This document shows, one piece after another, positions 22,840-36,802 of a stretch of DNA of 64,000 nt. Origin of the DNA: Cherax quadricarinatus (lineage: Eukaryota > Arthropoda > Malacostraca > Decapoda > Parastacidae). Position 1 is the first letter of the stretch; every line of letters begins with the position of its first letter. The translations under genes and the position numbers were made by a program. The notes below the pieces were generated by a model. That model searched no databases, was not told where the DNA came from, and saw only the letters and a program-made list of their open reading frames with translations. Location: positions 20,867,716-20,931,715 of the forward strand of contig NC_091352.1 of NCBI RefSeq assembly GCF_038502225.1, read 5' to 3'.

Positions 22840-24170
22840 TTAATTCTTACCTCCTGGTCGTGTCTCTCTCGACTTGTTGTTTGCTAGATTCACTCCCTCG
22901 TAGCCTGGTGGGCCCCTGTGGTACTTGCTGTTGCTTGCTAGATTCACTCCCTCGTAGCCTGGTGGGCCTCTGTGGTACTTGCTGTTGCTTGCTAGATTCA
23001 CTCCCTCGTAGCCTGGTGGGCCCCTGTGGTACTTGCTGTTGCTTGCTAGATTCACTCCCTCGTAGCCTGGTGGGCCTCTGTGGTACTTGCTGTTGCTTGC
23101 TAGATTCACTCCCTCGTAGCCTGGTGGGCCCCTGTGGTACTTGCTGTTGCTTGCTAGATTCACTCCCTCGTAGCCTGGTGGGCCCCTGTGGTACTTGCTG
23201 TTGCTTGCTAGATTCACTCTCTCGTAGCCTGGTGGGCCTCTGTGGTACTTGCTGTTGCTTGCTAGATTCACTCCCTCGTAGCCTGGTGGGCCCCTGTGGT
23301 ACTTGCTGTTGCTTGCTAGATTCACTCCCTCGTAGCCTGGTGGGCCCCTGTGGTACTTGCTGTTGCTTGCTAGATTCACTCCCTCGTAGCCTGGCGGGCC
23401 CCTGTGGTACCTGTTTTTAAAACTATGTGTGGAGACTGCCTTTACCACTTCGTCGAATTTGTCTGCTTCCTGATCACCTTTAGGATAGGGAAAAGTACTT
23501 GTGAAGTCCCTGTGACTCATATGTTGAGCATGTTTTTTCACCTCATTATCATGTCTTCCCTGTTACTTCCGTTCTCAGGTTCAGTTCGGTGGGCCTCACT
23601 TCTTTATTTATACCCCACAACGTTGAGACAATCATCATTGCATACAGTGCCAGTTTCTTAAATTTTTTGGCATGCTTTCTCAGGAGTAGATTTCATGCAA
23701 TTGCTGCACAGCTCAAGATGGACCCGACGTATGCTGTAGAAAAGGCCATGAGTGCGGTTTTGTCGAGATTCCCGAAGACTTAGATTTGCTAAACGAGCAT
23801 TGGCTACAGAGGTTCATACGCCAATATGCTTGGGACTTTGCTCACCTTAGGTTTTTTTCTCTCAGTAAAGTTTGAGGTCTCTTTCCCCGAGTATGCAGTC
23901 AGTGCCCGGTCTTGCACCTTCCACAATCTTTATAACCTTGCATTTGCTGGGGTTGAATTAAAGTAACCACATATCCGACTAATTTCAAAGTTTGTACAGA
24001 TTCATTTGTAGCCATTTCTTGTCCTCATCGCTTTTTATTCTCGTCACTAGTCTTTCAACACCAGCAAACAGGTATACATCTGCCTCAGTCGCATCTGGAA
24101 TGTCATTCACCTACATCAGAGGATCGTCTTCACGATCTTCTGGGAACGTACTTGCTATGGTATCCTCCTC
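22840..24170 (-). pseudogene. decayed LINE RT to C-terminus (-), ending in a minisatellite
   Basis: On the minus strand from 24165: VNDIPDATEADVYLFAGVER, then TRIKSDEDKKWLQMNL, LNFNPSKCKVIKIVEGARPG and LGERDLKL follow the RT order of the family at 37.5 kb (VNDMTEGIDSEVSQFAEDVK, LAKCKVMKIG). The catalytic FADD is FAGV, so it is dead. Near 23790 NARLANLSLRES parallels YGRLANLRIAFR. At 23541-23412 come KGDQEADKFDEVVKAVSTHS and FKNR, the usual C-terminus. From FKNR the frame runs without a break into the 54-bp tandem repeat. Confidence 0.75.
22870..23412. repeat. 54-bp minisatellite at a LINE C-terminus
   Basis: Ten nearly identical units of GCTTGCTAGATTCACTCCCT through GTGGTACTTGCTGTT. Units differ mainly by GGGCCCC versus GGGCCTC. 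Because 54 is a multiple of three, both strands stay open; the minus strand gives an 18-residue repeat. Confidence 0.95.
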
Positions 24171-24189
24171 TTTTCTGCAATTTTACAAG

Positions 24190-24256
24190 CTCCTGATGAT
24201 GTGTTGATTGCAACACTAAAGGCCTAGAGCTATCATTCTACTTCCCCTTTGTTGTT
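24190..24256 (-). repeat. dispersed repeat flanking (TA)n, copy 1
   Basis: Its reverse complement matches 32283-32340: GAATGATAGCTCTAGGCC and CAACACATCA. It ends in TTGTTGTTTTG next to (TA)n, as other (TA)n-bounded elements in this window do. Confidence 0.65.
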
Positions 24257-24257
24257 T

Positions 24258-24337
<80 letters not shown>
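24257..24337. repeat. (TA)n microsatellite
   Basis: About 80 bp of (TA)n. Confidence 0.95.
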
Positions 24338-24339
<2 letters not shown>

Positions 24340-24699
24340 CATATGTATTCAGTACGTATTCATTTACAGCCTCCTTAAATCATTGTATTAGTAAACTGAC
24401 TTGCTTCCTTAGTATCCGTTTGTTGTCAATGTTCGATAAACGTAATAAAAGTAATAGTAATTACGAACGTAATAAACGTAATAGAAAGTACAAAGTAATA
24501 TACACATTGGAAGTGTATCTGTCAGTGTTTGTTCACTTCGGTATTACATTAAATCACTCTTTTAGGGATCAATATATCGATAAATCTATATATAAATCAA
24601 CCGTAGCATGCAAAGTACTGGAAAAATATTTCAGAGACGGAATAGTTCATTTGTATCATGCCTAGCTGAATTAAATTCGACATTTTTTTAAGTTACTTG

Positions 24700-24910
24700 A
24701 AAGGAAGCTTGGCGTCAGTGAAGGGCTCTTGGTCCAAGAAAATGGAGCTACTCTAACATATTTTGGATGACTCGTGAAATCATAATAAAACAATTGCAAA
24801 CAAACCACTGAACGGGTGGGGTTTGTAGGCAGCTGGCCAAGTGGTTTACGCACTGGCCTGGAGTTTTACGACTCACTCTCCTTGGGTTCAAACCTCAACC
24901 GTTCCCTGGT
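24700..24910. mobile_element. tRNA-derived SINE, rearranged
   Basis: 24764-24824 is the SINE tail in minus orientation (GACTCGTGAAATCATAAT, CAATTGCAAACAAACCACTG), as at 38.69 and 55.95 kb. From 24826 a tRNA-like head in plus orientation follows: A box GGCAGCTGGCCAAGTGG and B box GGGTTCAAACC. 24715-24745 matches the dispersed repeat at 16.69 and 58.89 kb. Not a functional tRNA. Confidence 0.65.
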
Positions 24911-25029
24911 TTATATTTTGGAGGAACCCTAATTACATACCATGTCCCAGAAGTTTAATAACCAGTACCTGTCTGCTAGAAATGCCAGGTTTCATTGTTA
25001 GAGCCTTCTAACACACAATACAGACGTGT

Positions 25030-25440
25030 TGACACACTATAATGCGTCTGTTAGACGACATCTTGATCATGCGGTCCAGTTTCGCTCTAAGAAAACGACA
25101 TAAGAGACGAAGATGTATAACAAGAGCTGCCAAACTCAAACCATTGCTTAGAAACAAACCAAATAACGAAACATCAAAGCATTCTACCTTCTTTTCCTCG
25201 CATGAAAAAAACTCTACGAGAAAATCTCATTTAAACCTTTAAAATATTGAATGGGTTTGATACTCTTAAAGATGAAAATATATTTGAAGTGCTGAATGAA
25301 TCCGCGACTCGAAACAATGAAATGAATCTTCAAGGCTGAAGATGCAGCCCGAACATATGCAGTGCTTTGTTGCACACTCGTTCAGGAACCCGCTAGACAG
25401 GCACTTTGCAAGTATAATTTTCAAGTATATATATCCTGCT
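25030..25440 (+). pseudogene. LINE RT thumb/C-terminal remnant (+)
   Basis: VRRHLDHAVQFRS (25051-25090) matches the VRPHLDYAAQFWSP box. CITRAAKLKPLLRNKPNNE then parallels VQRRMTKLIPCIRNLPYED, and FKILNGFDTLKDENIFEVLN with ATRNNEMNLQ (25240-25345) parallels YKWKTGINKGDVNSVLKISS with TRSNGFKLE. The order and spacing agree with intact LINEs. Several frameshifts are present. Confidence 0.7.
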
Positions 25441-25740
25441 CTAGTAGGAGGAGTTGCCTAAGTCTTCAGGACCTACGTGCTTAGTGTGGATAGATCCGTC
25501 AAGCTTGATGAGTCTGCCAAAATTATTTTATATATTGGAACACTTGATAATAAGTTGCAGTGAGCAACAACGTACAGAGTATAATGAGGGAGGACAGGAG
25601 CAAAGATGTTGCTTAGTACACTCCCTACATCATACAATAATTCTAAACTTAAATTAAGCCCACACTGAACATTATAAAGTTTCCGTAGATCTGGCACTTT
25701 GAAGTCAACAGATTCCTGATATATGTTCGGCAACTTCACC

Positions 25741-26760
25741 AGCAGGATTACTTAACAGCAAGACAGTAGAGTCAATATTAGTAGTAGTGGAAGTAATAGT
25801 TACTCGGAGGTTGAATCAGTGACATACACAGAGTTGCGAGTGTCAGTGGAGTAACAAGAGTAGTTTAAAAATGTAAACAGTATTAATTTAGTAGAAGCAG
25901 TCGTAGCCCACGTTTTCCATTTAGCTTCATCAGACCTCTAAATTCGATGCCATTTTTTTTAATATGGTATGGTATATTTTACCCCAAGCTTTATTCCGGC
26001 AGTGGTCGGAGGAAGTGGAGGGTATTATGAGAGAGCCTTTTGCTCTTCTGTTACTGTGTCACAGAAAAAAAAAATTACACAATAGTCCTTAAACAAGGCA
26101 GAAGTAGATAATTCTGAGCTTCATGTACTACGTGCAGTGAATTAGCACTTCCACACGCTAATAATAATAATTATAATAATCAAATGCAGATGCAAATAGG
26201 TGATAAGAAATCAAATTCCCACATCAATAAAAAAATATTCATATATTTTTTTAGTAGCATTTTAATTTGAATATGTTGTATATTAGACTAAGTAATTTTA
26301 AGTGTATAGTGAGTCTGTAAATTTAAATTAATGGGATGTCAATTTTATTTACGCAAGTTGTGACTATTTTATTAGCTTTAAATTTACTATAATTATAATA
26401 ATAATTAAGTATTTATATCCACTTTTAAGGTTCTTGTTTTAAGTGGCTTCATTTACATTCTAGTGAGCTGTATTTTAATTAATTTATGAATATACTAATT
26501 TTGCATTCTACGCAGCTCTGTTTAATGTTATGTATATGTTACTGGTGGTAGAACTATGCCGGGAGGCGGGGGAGGGAGGCAGGCAGGGTGGAAGGAAGGA
26601 GAGAGAGAGAGGTTAAGGGAAAGGGGAAAAGTAGAGAGAGGAGAGGGAGGGAGGGAGGTTAAGGGAAAACGTAAAAGTAGAGAAAGGGTGGAAAGCTAAA
26701 GAGAAGTTGGGAAGGAATAGGGTTTCGGTGTAAACGAGAATAATATTCAGATGCCTATTT
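25741..26760. other. no recognised gene; AT-rich then purine-rich
   Basis: 25.74-26.55 kb is AT-rich. 26560-26700 is G/A-rich (GGGAGG, GAGAGA). 25.99-26.06 kb (CGGCAGTGGTCGGAGGAAGT, CCTTTTGCT) weakly resembles 2.91-2.96 kb. Confidence 0.45.
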
Positions 26761-26807
26761 TTACCAGTTGTATATCGTAGGATATGATGGGATACGGAGC
26801 CTGGGAT

Positions 26808-28735
<1,928 letters not shown>

Positions 28736-28876
28736 ACATACATAGATACATATGTAATGTACCTAATCGCAAAAAATAAATCAACATTACAACAGAACCT
28801 CAAGGGAGGGAAGAAGGGTGAGCTTGCGTAGTGAAGTTGCTCCGAGGCCTTTCCCATTGCAGATTGCAATTGCATC

Positions 28877-29497
<621 letters not shown>

Positions 29498-29745
29498 AAG
29501 ATTGAGACACTTATGCAGCATATGGGAATCTTTATTCAGGAAACGTTTCGCCACACAGTGGTTTCATCAGTCCAATACAAAGAGGAAGGCGAAAGGAGAG
29601 GAGGAGTGTGAGGTAATCAGTCCCTCAACCTGGAGTCGATGTGTTCAGTCCATCAATCTTGTAGAATGTACAGCATAGGGCCGTAGACGTGGCTTATATA
29701 CTGTAGTGAGGTGAGGTGAAGCAGGCGGAGGCGGGGTCATAGTGG
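29498..29745 (-). mobile_element. hammerhead-bearing repeat, copy with intact core boxes (-)
   Basis: On the minus strand: CCTGCTTCACCTCACCTCAC, GCTGTACATTCTACAAGATT, GTTGAGGGACTGATTACCTC, the hammerhead motif at 29578-29533, then AATAAAGATTCCCATATGCT and GTGTCTCAATCTTCAC at the 3' end. It matches the insertion at 5955-6298 along its length. It sits inside a truncated RTE-like LINE and is followed by a TIR element. Confidence 0.75.
29533..29578 (-). ncRNA. hammerhead-like ribozyme motif 2
   Basis: On the minus strand: stem I TATTGGA (29571-29577 region), core CTGATGA (29570-29564), an extra A, stem II CCAC/GTGG with TGT loop (outermost pair A-C mismatched), GAAA (29549-29546), self-complementary ACGT, then TCC[TG]AATA closing stem I with a 2-nt bulge. 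Relative to motif 1, stem I has changed from C-G to G-C at its third pair and stem II from UAC/GUA to CAC/GUG. Confidence 0.6.
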
Positions 29746-29758
29746 TACCATCCACTAG

Positions 29759-30108
29759 TCATTTAAAATTAAGTCCTTTGTAAAATTTTCTCTTATACGT
29801 TTAAAGATATATTTTTTCATTAATGTTGATGTAAAAATTTATAATTTTGCACCAAAAAGGAACTTAGAAAACTTACCTAACCTTATTATAACAAACGCAA
29901 TTTATTTTAGCCTAACCCAACTAAATATATTTTAGATTTGTTTACAATAATTTAATACTAAACAAACACAGTGAAATATATTTTTTTCGTTAGGTTCAGA
30001 ACGATTTTGGCGAAATTATTGCATACACAAATTTTCACTTGTCGTATATGGCAAGATGAGTGTTGCTATTTAAGCCAAGATCGCAAATTCTGCCTATTCG
30101 GCACGACA
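29759..30108 (+). mobile_element. TIR element, copy B (5'-truncated)
   Basis: It begins at ATTTAAAATTAAGTCC, about 45 bp inside the full element, and ends with TATTCGGCACGACA. It is collinear with copies C and D and has no ORF. Confidence 0.85.
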
Positions 30109-30109
30109 C

Positions 30110-30183
<74 letters not shown>
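30109..30183. repeat. (TA)n microsatellite
   Basis: About 72 bp of (TA)n between two TIR element copies. Confidence 0.97.
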
Positions 30184-30188
<5 letters not shown>

Positions 30189-30575
30189 GTGCCGAATATG
30201 TAAAACTGGTCAATTAGCAAGAACTCATTTAAAATTAAGTCCTTTCTGAAATTGTCTCTTATACATTTAAAGATATATTCAATTCATTAATGTTAATGTA
30301 AAAAAATTTAATTTTGTGCCAAAAGAATCTTAGAAAACTTACCTAACCTTATTATAACAAGAACAATTTATTTTAGCTTAACCCAGCTAAATATATTTTA
30401 GATTTGTTTACAATAATTTAATACTAAACGAACCCGGTGAAATATATTTTTTTCGTTAAGTTCAGAATGATTTTGGCGAAATTATTGCATACACAAATTT
30501 TCACTTTTCCTATATGGCAAGATGAGCATTGCTATTTAAGCCAAGATCGCAAGTTCTGCCTATTCGGCACGACAT
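30184..30575 (+). mobile_element. TIR element, copy C (complete, 392 bp)
   Basis: The terminal inverted repeats ATGTCGTGCCGAATA and TATTCGGCACGACAT are 15 bp and perfect. The interior is AT-rich with no ORF. Both ends lie in TA repeats, which fits a TA target duplication as in Tc1/mariner-type MITEs, although the true target cannot be read inside a TA microsatellite. The length equals copy D exactly. Confidence 0.88.
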
Positions 30576-30586
30576 TATATATATAT

Positions 30587-32215
<1,629 letters not shown>

Positions 32216-32276
<61 letters not shown>
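32216..32276. repeat. (TA)n microsatellite
   Basis: About 60 bp of (TA)n following the LINE poly(A). Confidence 0.95.
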
Positions 32277-32280
<4 letters not shown>

Positions 32281-32440
32281 TGAGTTGAATGATAGCTCTA
32301 GGCCATTTGTGATGCAGTCAACACATCAGAGATTGCAATGATGCAGAAAAGAGGAAGAAGTTCAAGCAAGCACGGTCATAAGGAACATCACTACTGGAGC
32401 TATCATTCAACTACCCCCGTGGTTGTTTTACGTATATATA
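32277..32440 (+). repeat. dispersed repeat flanking (TA)n, copy 2
   Basis: 32283-32340 matches the inverse of 24190-24250. The right end CCCGTGGTTGTTTTACG, then TATATATA, resembles the GTGGTTGTTTTGCATAT edge of the palindromic element. GAGCTATCATTCAACTAC at 32397 is an inverted copy of the left-end GTTGAATGATAGCTC, so the segment has terminal inverted repeats of about 15 bp. Confidence 0.65.
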
Positions 32441-32444
32441 TAAT

Positions 32445-32625
32445 ATTGGGAAGTATCACCCCTAGAACTGACCCACAACCTCGTTCTTCTCCTCATCTTT
32501 CACCGTTCTCCTCTGTGTTGGACTGAAGAAGCCACTGGCTGGCGAAACGTTATCCCAATAAACATTCCCGAATGTTGTACAACTGTCTGGTTGTTCAGCT
32601 TACCAGCTGTCTGAACCATTACATC
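32445..32625 (+). mobile_element. hammerhead-bearing repeat, divergent subtype
   Basis: CCTCATCTTTCACCGTTCTC, the motif at 32517-32559, AATAAACATTCCCGAATGTT and GTACAACTGTCTGGTTGTTC define this copy. It shares plan and core with the others but has its own stems and tail. Confidence 0.7.
32517..32559 (+). ncRNA. hammerhead-like ribozyme motif 3
   Basis: Stem I GTTGGA (32517-32522) pairs with TCC-C-AAT (32553-32559, one C bulged). Core CTGAAGA (32523-32529), extra A, stem II GCCA/TGGC (32531-32534 with 32540-32543), GAAA (32544-32547), then ACGTTA. Both stems differ from motif 1 but remain paired, which is the main support for a conserved RNA fold. Confidence 0.65.
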
Positions 32626-33340
32626 ACAGCCTCAGTGTTATACACACACTACCCTCATTGCTCTACTAATAAGGCACCTAAGTTCCCTCGTCTTATAATA
32701 ACATGTTCCATAATTACTACCGCAAATGTTTTGTCTTTTTCGTAAGGGGAAATCTATGGTATTTCCTTAACTCATGACATAACTTAACAAATAAATTAAA
32801 TAATATTTATGAATTATGAATTTATTTACTATAAATTTATTTATGAATTACGGAAAGATGCTAGACTTCACCTTACGAAACACAAAACAAATGCGACAAC
32901 AATTATGGAAAAGATAGATTGTAGTGGAAAAATGAACATGTTATTAGACTTAGGTGCCCTACTTAGTCACTCAGGTCACTGCCATACTTTACCACAATAT
33001 GTACGTAACGCAACCTGAGTGTTCCAAATATGTAACATGTAAAGAATAGGTCAGCAGAATACTGCAGATGTTCCCAGTTTTGTTGTATATAAAAACAAAC
33101 AGACGCATGGCCAGCAGTTCCGCTAAGTAATTAATTATCATTGCTTTTAGCCATGAGATCCCACGGCTAACATTTTCTTGGAGGAAAGGGGAATTTTGAA
33201 GGGAAAACTGAGGAGGAAGATGCTAAGTTTATGTGCTGAACTTTCCTGAATGAGACAAGTTGAGAAATAAAATACACCAGGCAGAAAATGAGAGCGATTT
33301 TTTGTTTGAAGTTTTTGGGATGCGATGGAACGATGTCCAG
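32626..33340. other. no recognised feature
   Basis: AT-rich with short frames only. No repeat match or protein motif is recognised. Confidence 0.5.
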
Positions 33341-33344
33341 ACTT

Positions 33345-33950
33345 CTGGCTACCATCTCTGCTTACTCTGCCTGCTGGCTACCAACCCTGCTTACTCTGCC
33401 TGCTGGCTACCATCTCTGCTTACTCTGCCTGCTGGCTACCAACCCTGCTTACTCTGCCTGCTGGCTACCATCTCTGCTTACTCTGCCTGCTGGCTACCAT
33501 CTCTGCTTACTCTGCCTGCTGGCTACCAACCCTGCTTACTCTGCCTGCTGGCTACCATCTCTGGTTACTCTGCCTGCTGACTACCATCCCTGCTTACTCT
33601 GCCTGCTGGCTACCATCTCTGGTTACCCTGACTGCTGGCTACCATCCCTGCTTACCCTGCCTGCTGGTTACCATCCCTGGTTACCCTGCCTGCTGACTAC
33701 CATCCCTGCTTACTCTGCCTGCTGGCTACCATCCCTGCTTACCCTGACTGCTGGTTACCATCCCTGGTTACCCTGCCTACTGACTACCATCCCTGCTTAC
33801 TCTGCCTGTTGGCCACCATCCCTGCTTACCCTGCCTGCTGGCTATCATCCCTGCTTACCCTGCCTGCTTGCTACCATCCCTCCTTACTCTGCATGCTAGC
33901 TACTGTCCCTATTTAGACAGCCTGCTAGCTACCATCCCTGCTTGTTCCGC
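33345..33950. repeat. 29-bp minisatellite
   Basis: About 20 units of CTTACTCTGCCTGCTGGCTA followed by CCATCTCTG. Variation grows to the right (TTACCCTGACTG, GGTTACC). All three plus frames stay open because the unit has no stop; these are not genes. Confidence 0.93.
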
Positions 33951-34329
33951 GCTTTGTGTTATAGTGTCAGTATTTAAAAGCAAATATGTGTAACTGCATG
34001 AAGAATTTTCTAATATTGTTTGTCACCTGAGATAATGTAATAAAGTACACTATTTTCTCTCTCTTTTTTTTATTATTTTTTATTATATTTAGTGAGTGAG
34101 CCTGAGGAAGGGATTTTCACAGCCTTCAACTGTATACATAAGGAAGATGGGCAGAGGTTGACTCTGAGTGAACTACTGGTTGCTGCCTTCAGGTATTATT
34201 CCCTTTCCCCCCCCCTCACTTTAACTCCATTCCTCTACTGTCTCTTTCTTCCACTCAACTCCCCAAAATATAAACAATCACACGCATTCAATTTACCAGT
34301 GCTAATTAACAGCTCAGTGGTGCATCACT

Positions 34330-34816
<487 letters not shown>

Positions 34817-34896
<80 letters not shown>
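34817..34896. repeat. (TA)n microsatellite
   Basis: About 80 bp of (TA)n. Confidence 0.97.
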
Positions 34897-34901
<5 letters not shown>

Positions 34902-34985
34902 TAACAAGATTCGAACTTGTGCACTCTACATCAAAGTACATGCACAGCACTTTTGTCATACATATATTATCTTGACGTTGGTAGA
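34897..34985 (-). repeat. possible tRNA-derived SINE head
   Basis: On the minus strand ACAAGTTCGAATCTTGT forms a complete T arm (5-bp stem, 7-nt loop) with a B-box-like GTTCGAATC. The expected A box 50 bp upstream is poor and the acceptor stem pairs only in part, so this is a tRNA-like relic at best. Confidence 0.35.
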
Positions 34986-35164
34986 CGACCAAAGTGTTCT
35001 TCACTCTCACCTGACGTTTGTCATGCTTTGAATTCAGTAAACCTTGACATACATTGTGTCTGGATCAGTGCTTTGTTGCGAAATGCTTGTTGACGCATTT
35101 TGTGAGTTTCTCTGGATGTTTAACAGAGTTTGAAACAAATTACACAAACACAAACACACTACTA

Positions 35165-36725
35165 CTGGAGTAGCTAAGTGAACTAGATACCTCAAAGGCG
35201 GTGGGACTAGACACTTCTCGGTGGGGCCTGAGAGAAGAAGCACAGGCGCTGTGTGTGCCACTAACAACAATCTTCAACACGTCCATGGAAACAGGCTGAT
35301 TACCCGAGGTGTGGAAGACAGCAAATGTAGTCCCAATTTTTAAGAAAAGAGAAAGACACGCGGGATTAAACTATATACCAGTGTCACTGTCATGTATGCA
35401 GAGTAATGGAGAAGATTATCAGAAGGAGAATAGTGGAGCAATTAGAGAAGAACAATCTTATACACGACATCCAGCACGGTTTCAGGAAAGGGAAATCATT
35501 TGTCATAAACCTACTGGAGTTTTACGACAAGGTAACGGAAGAAAAGAGAGAGAGAGAGAGAGGGGTGGGTAGATTGCATTTTCTTGGACTGCAAGAAGGT
35601 TTTCGACACAGTCCCACAGAAGAGATCACTGTAAAAGCTAGAGGCTCAGGCACGCATAACAGGAAAGACACTTCAGTGGATCAGAGAATACTTGACAGAG
35701 AGCCAACAACTAGTCATGGTATGTGACGAAGTGTCACAGTGGGCGCCAGAGACGAACATGGTTCCACAGGGGTCAGATCTATGACCGGTGCTGTTTCTGG
35801 TATACGTGAATGACATGACGGAAGGGATAAACTCAGAAGTGTTTGCAGAAGTGAATCTAATGAAGAGAATTCAGTTGGATGAGGATCAGGCAGGACTACA
35901 TAGGAATCTGGACAGGCTGCAATCCTGATTCAGCAACTTGTTCCTGGAGTTTATCCCCACCAAATGCAATGTCATGAAGATCGAAGAAGGGCAAAGAAGA
36001 CCGCTGAGTACAGATTAGGAAAGCCGAAGACTGAAAACCTCACTCAGGAAAAGGATCTTGGGGTGAGTATAATATCGAACACATCTCATGAGGTGCACTT
36101 CAAGCAAATAACTGCTGCAGATATGGGCGCCTGGGAAACCTAAGAATAGCATTCAGACACCTCAGTGAGGAATCGTTCAAGACTCTGTACACCGTGTACG
36201 TCAGGCCCATATTGGAGTATGTAGCACCAGTTTGGAATCCATACATGGTTAAGCACGTCAAGAAATTAGATAAAGTGCAAAAGTTTGCAACAAGACCAGT
36301 CCCGAAGCTAAGGGGGCATGTCTTACGAGGAGAGGTTAAGCGAAATCGACCTGTCAGTACTGGAGGACAGAAGGGATAGGGAGACACATGATAACGGCAT
36401 ATAAAATATTGAGAGGAATTGACATAGAGGATAGGGACAGGATGTTTCAAAGATGGGACACAGTAACAATAGGTCACAATTGGAAGCTGAAGACTCAGAT
36501 GAGTCACATGGATGTTAGGAAGTATTTCTTCAGTCATAGAGTTGTCAGAAAGTGGAATATTCTGGAGAAGTGATGTAGTGGAGTCAGAAACCATACATAG
36601 CTTTAAAAAGAGGTATGATAAAGCTCATAGAGCAGTAAGAGAGTTGACCTAGTAGCGATCAGTACAGAGGGGGGGCCAAGAGCTATGAATCGAGCCCTGC
36701 AACCACAATTAGGTGAGTGCAATTA
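35165..36725 (+). pseudogene. CR1/Jockey-type LINE RT, older copy
   Basis: RT order can be followed in shifting frames: VWKTANVVPIFKKRERHAGL (35309), IVEQLEKNNLIHDIQHGFRK (35425-35490), INLLEFYDKVTEEK (35500-35540), VNDMTEGINSEV (35805-35840), then a catalytic box lost to deletion (FAEVNLMKRI), and VRPILEYVAPVWNPYMVKHV (36200-36260). The C-terminus QMSHMDVRKYFFSHRVVRKW is at 36500-36555. The 3' end AACCACAATTAGGTGAGTGC lies at about 36700-36720. There are many indels. Confidence 0.85.
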
Positions 36726-36734
36726 GGGAATACA

Positions 36735-36802
36735 CGCATGCTCACACACATACATACACACACATACATACATACATACACATACACACACAAACACACA
36801 CA
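36735..36802. repeat. (CA)n/(CATA)n microsatellite
   Basis: ACACACATACAT-type repeats lie between the 3' end of one LINE copy and the start of the next. Confidence 0.9.

Noticed and set aside
22827..23420. Plus-strand Cys-rich 197-codon frame
   Set aside because: It is the other strand of a 54-bp satellite; the minus strand links to a LINE C-terminus instead.
33288..33899. Leu/Ala/Cys-rich frames that look like membrane segments
   Set aside because: They arise from a 29-bp satellite in which all three frames are open.
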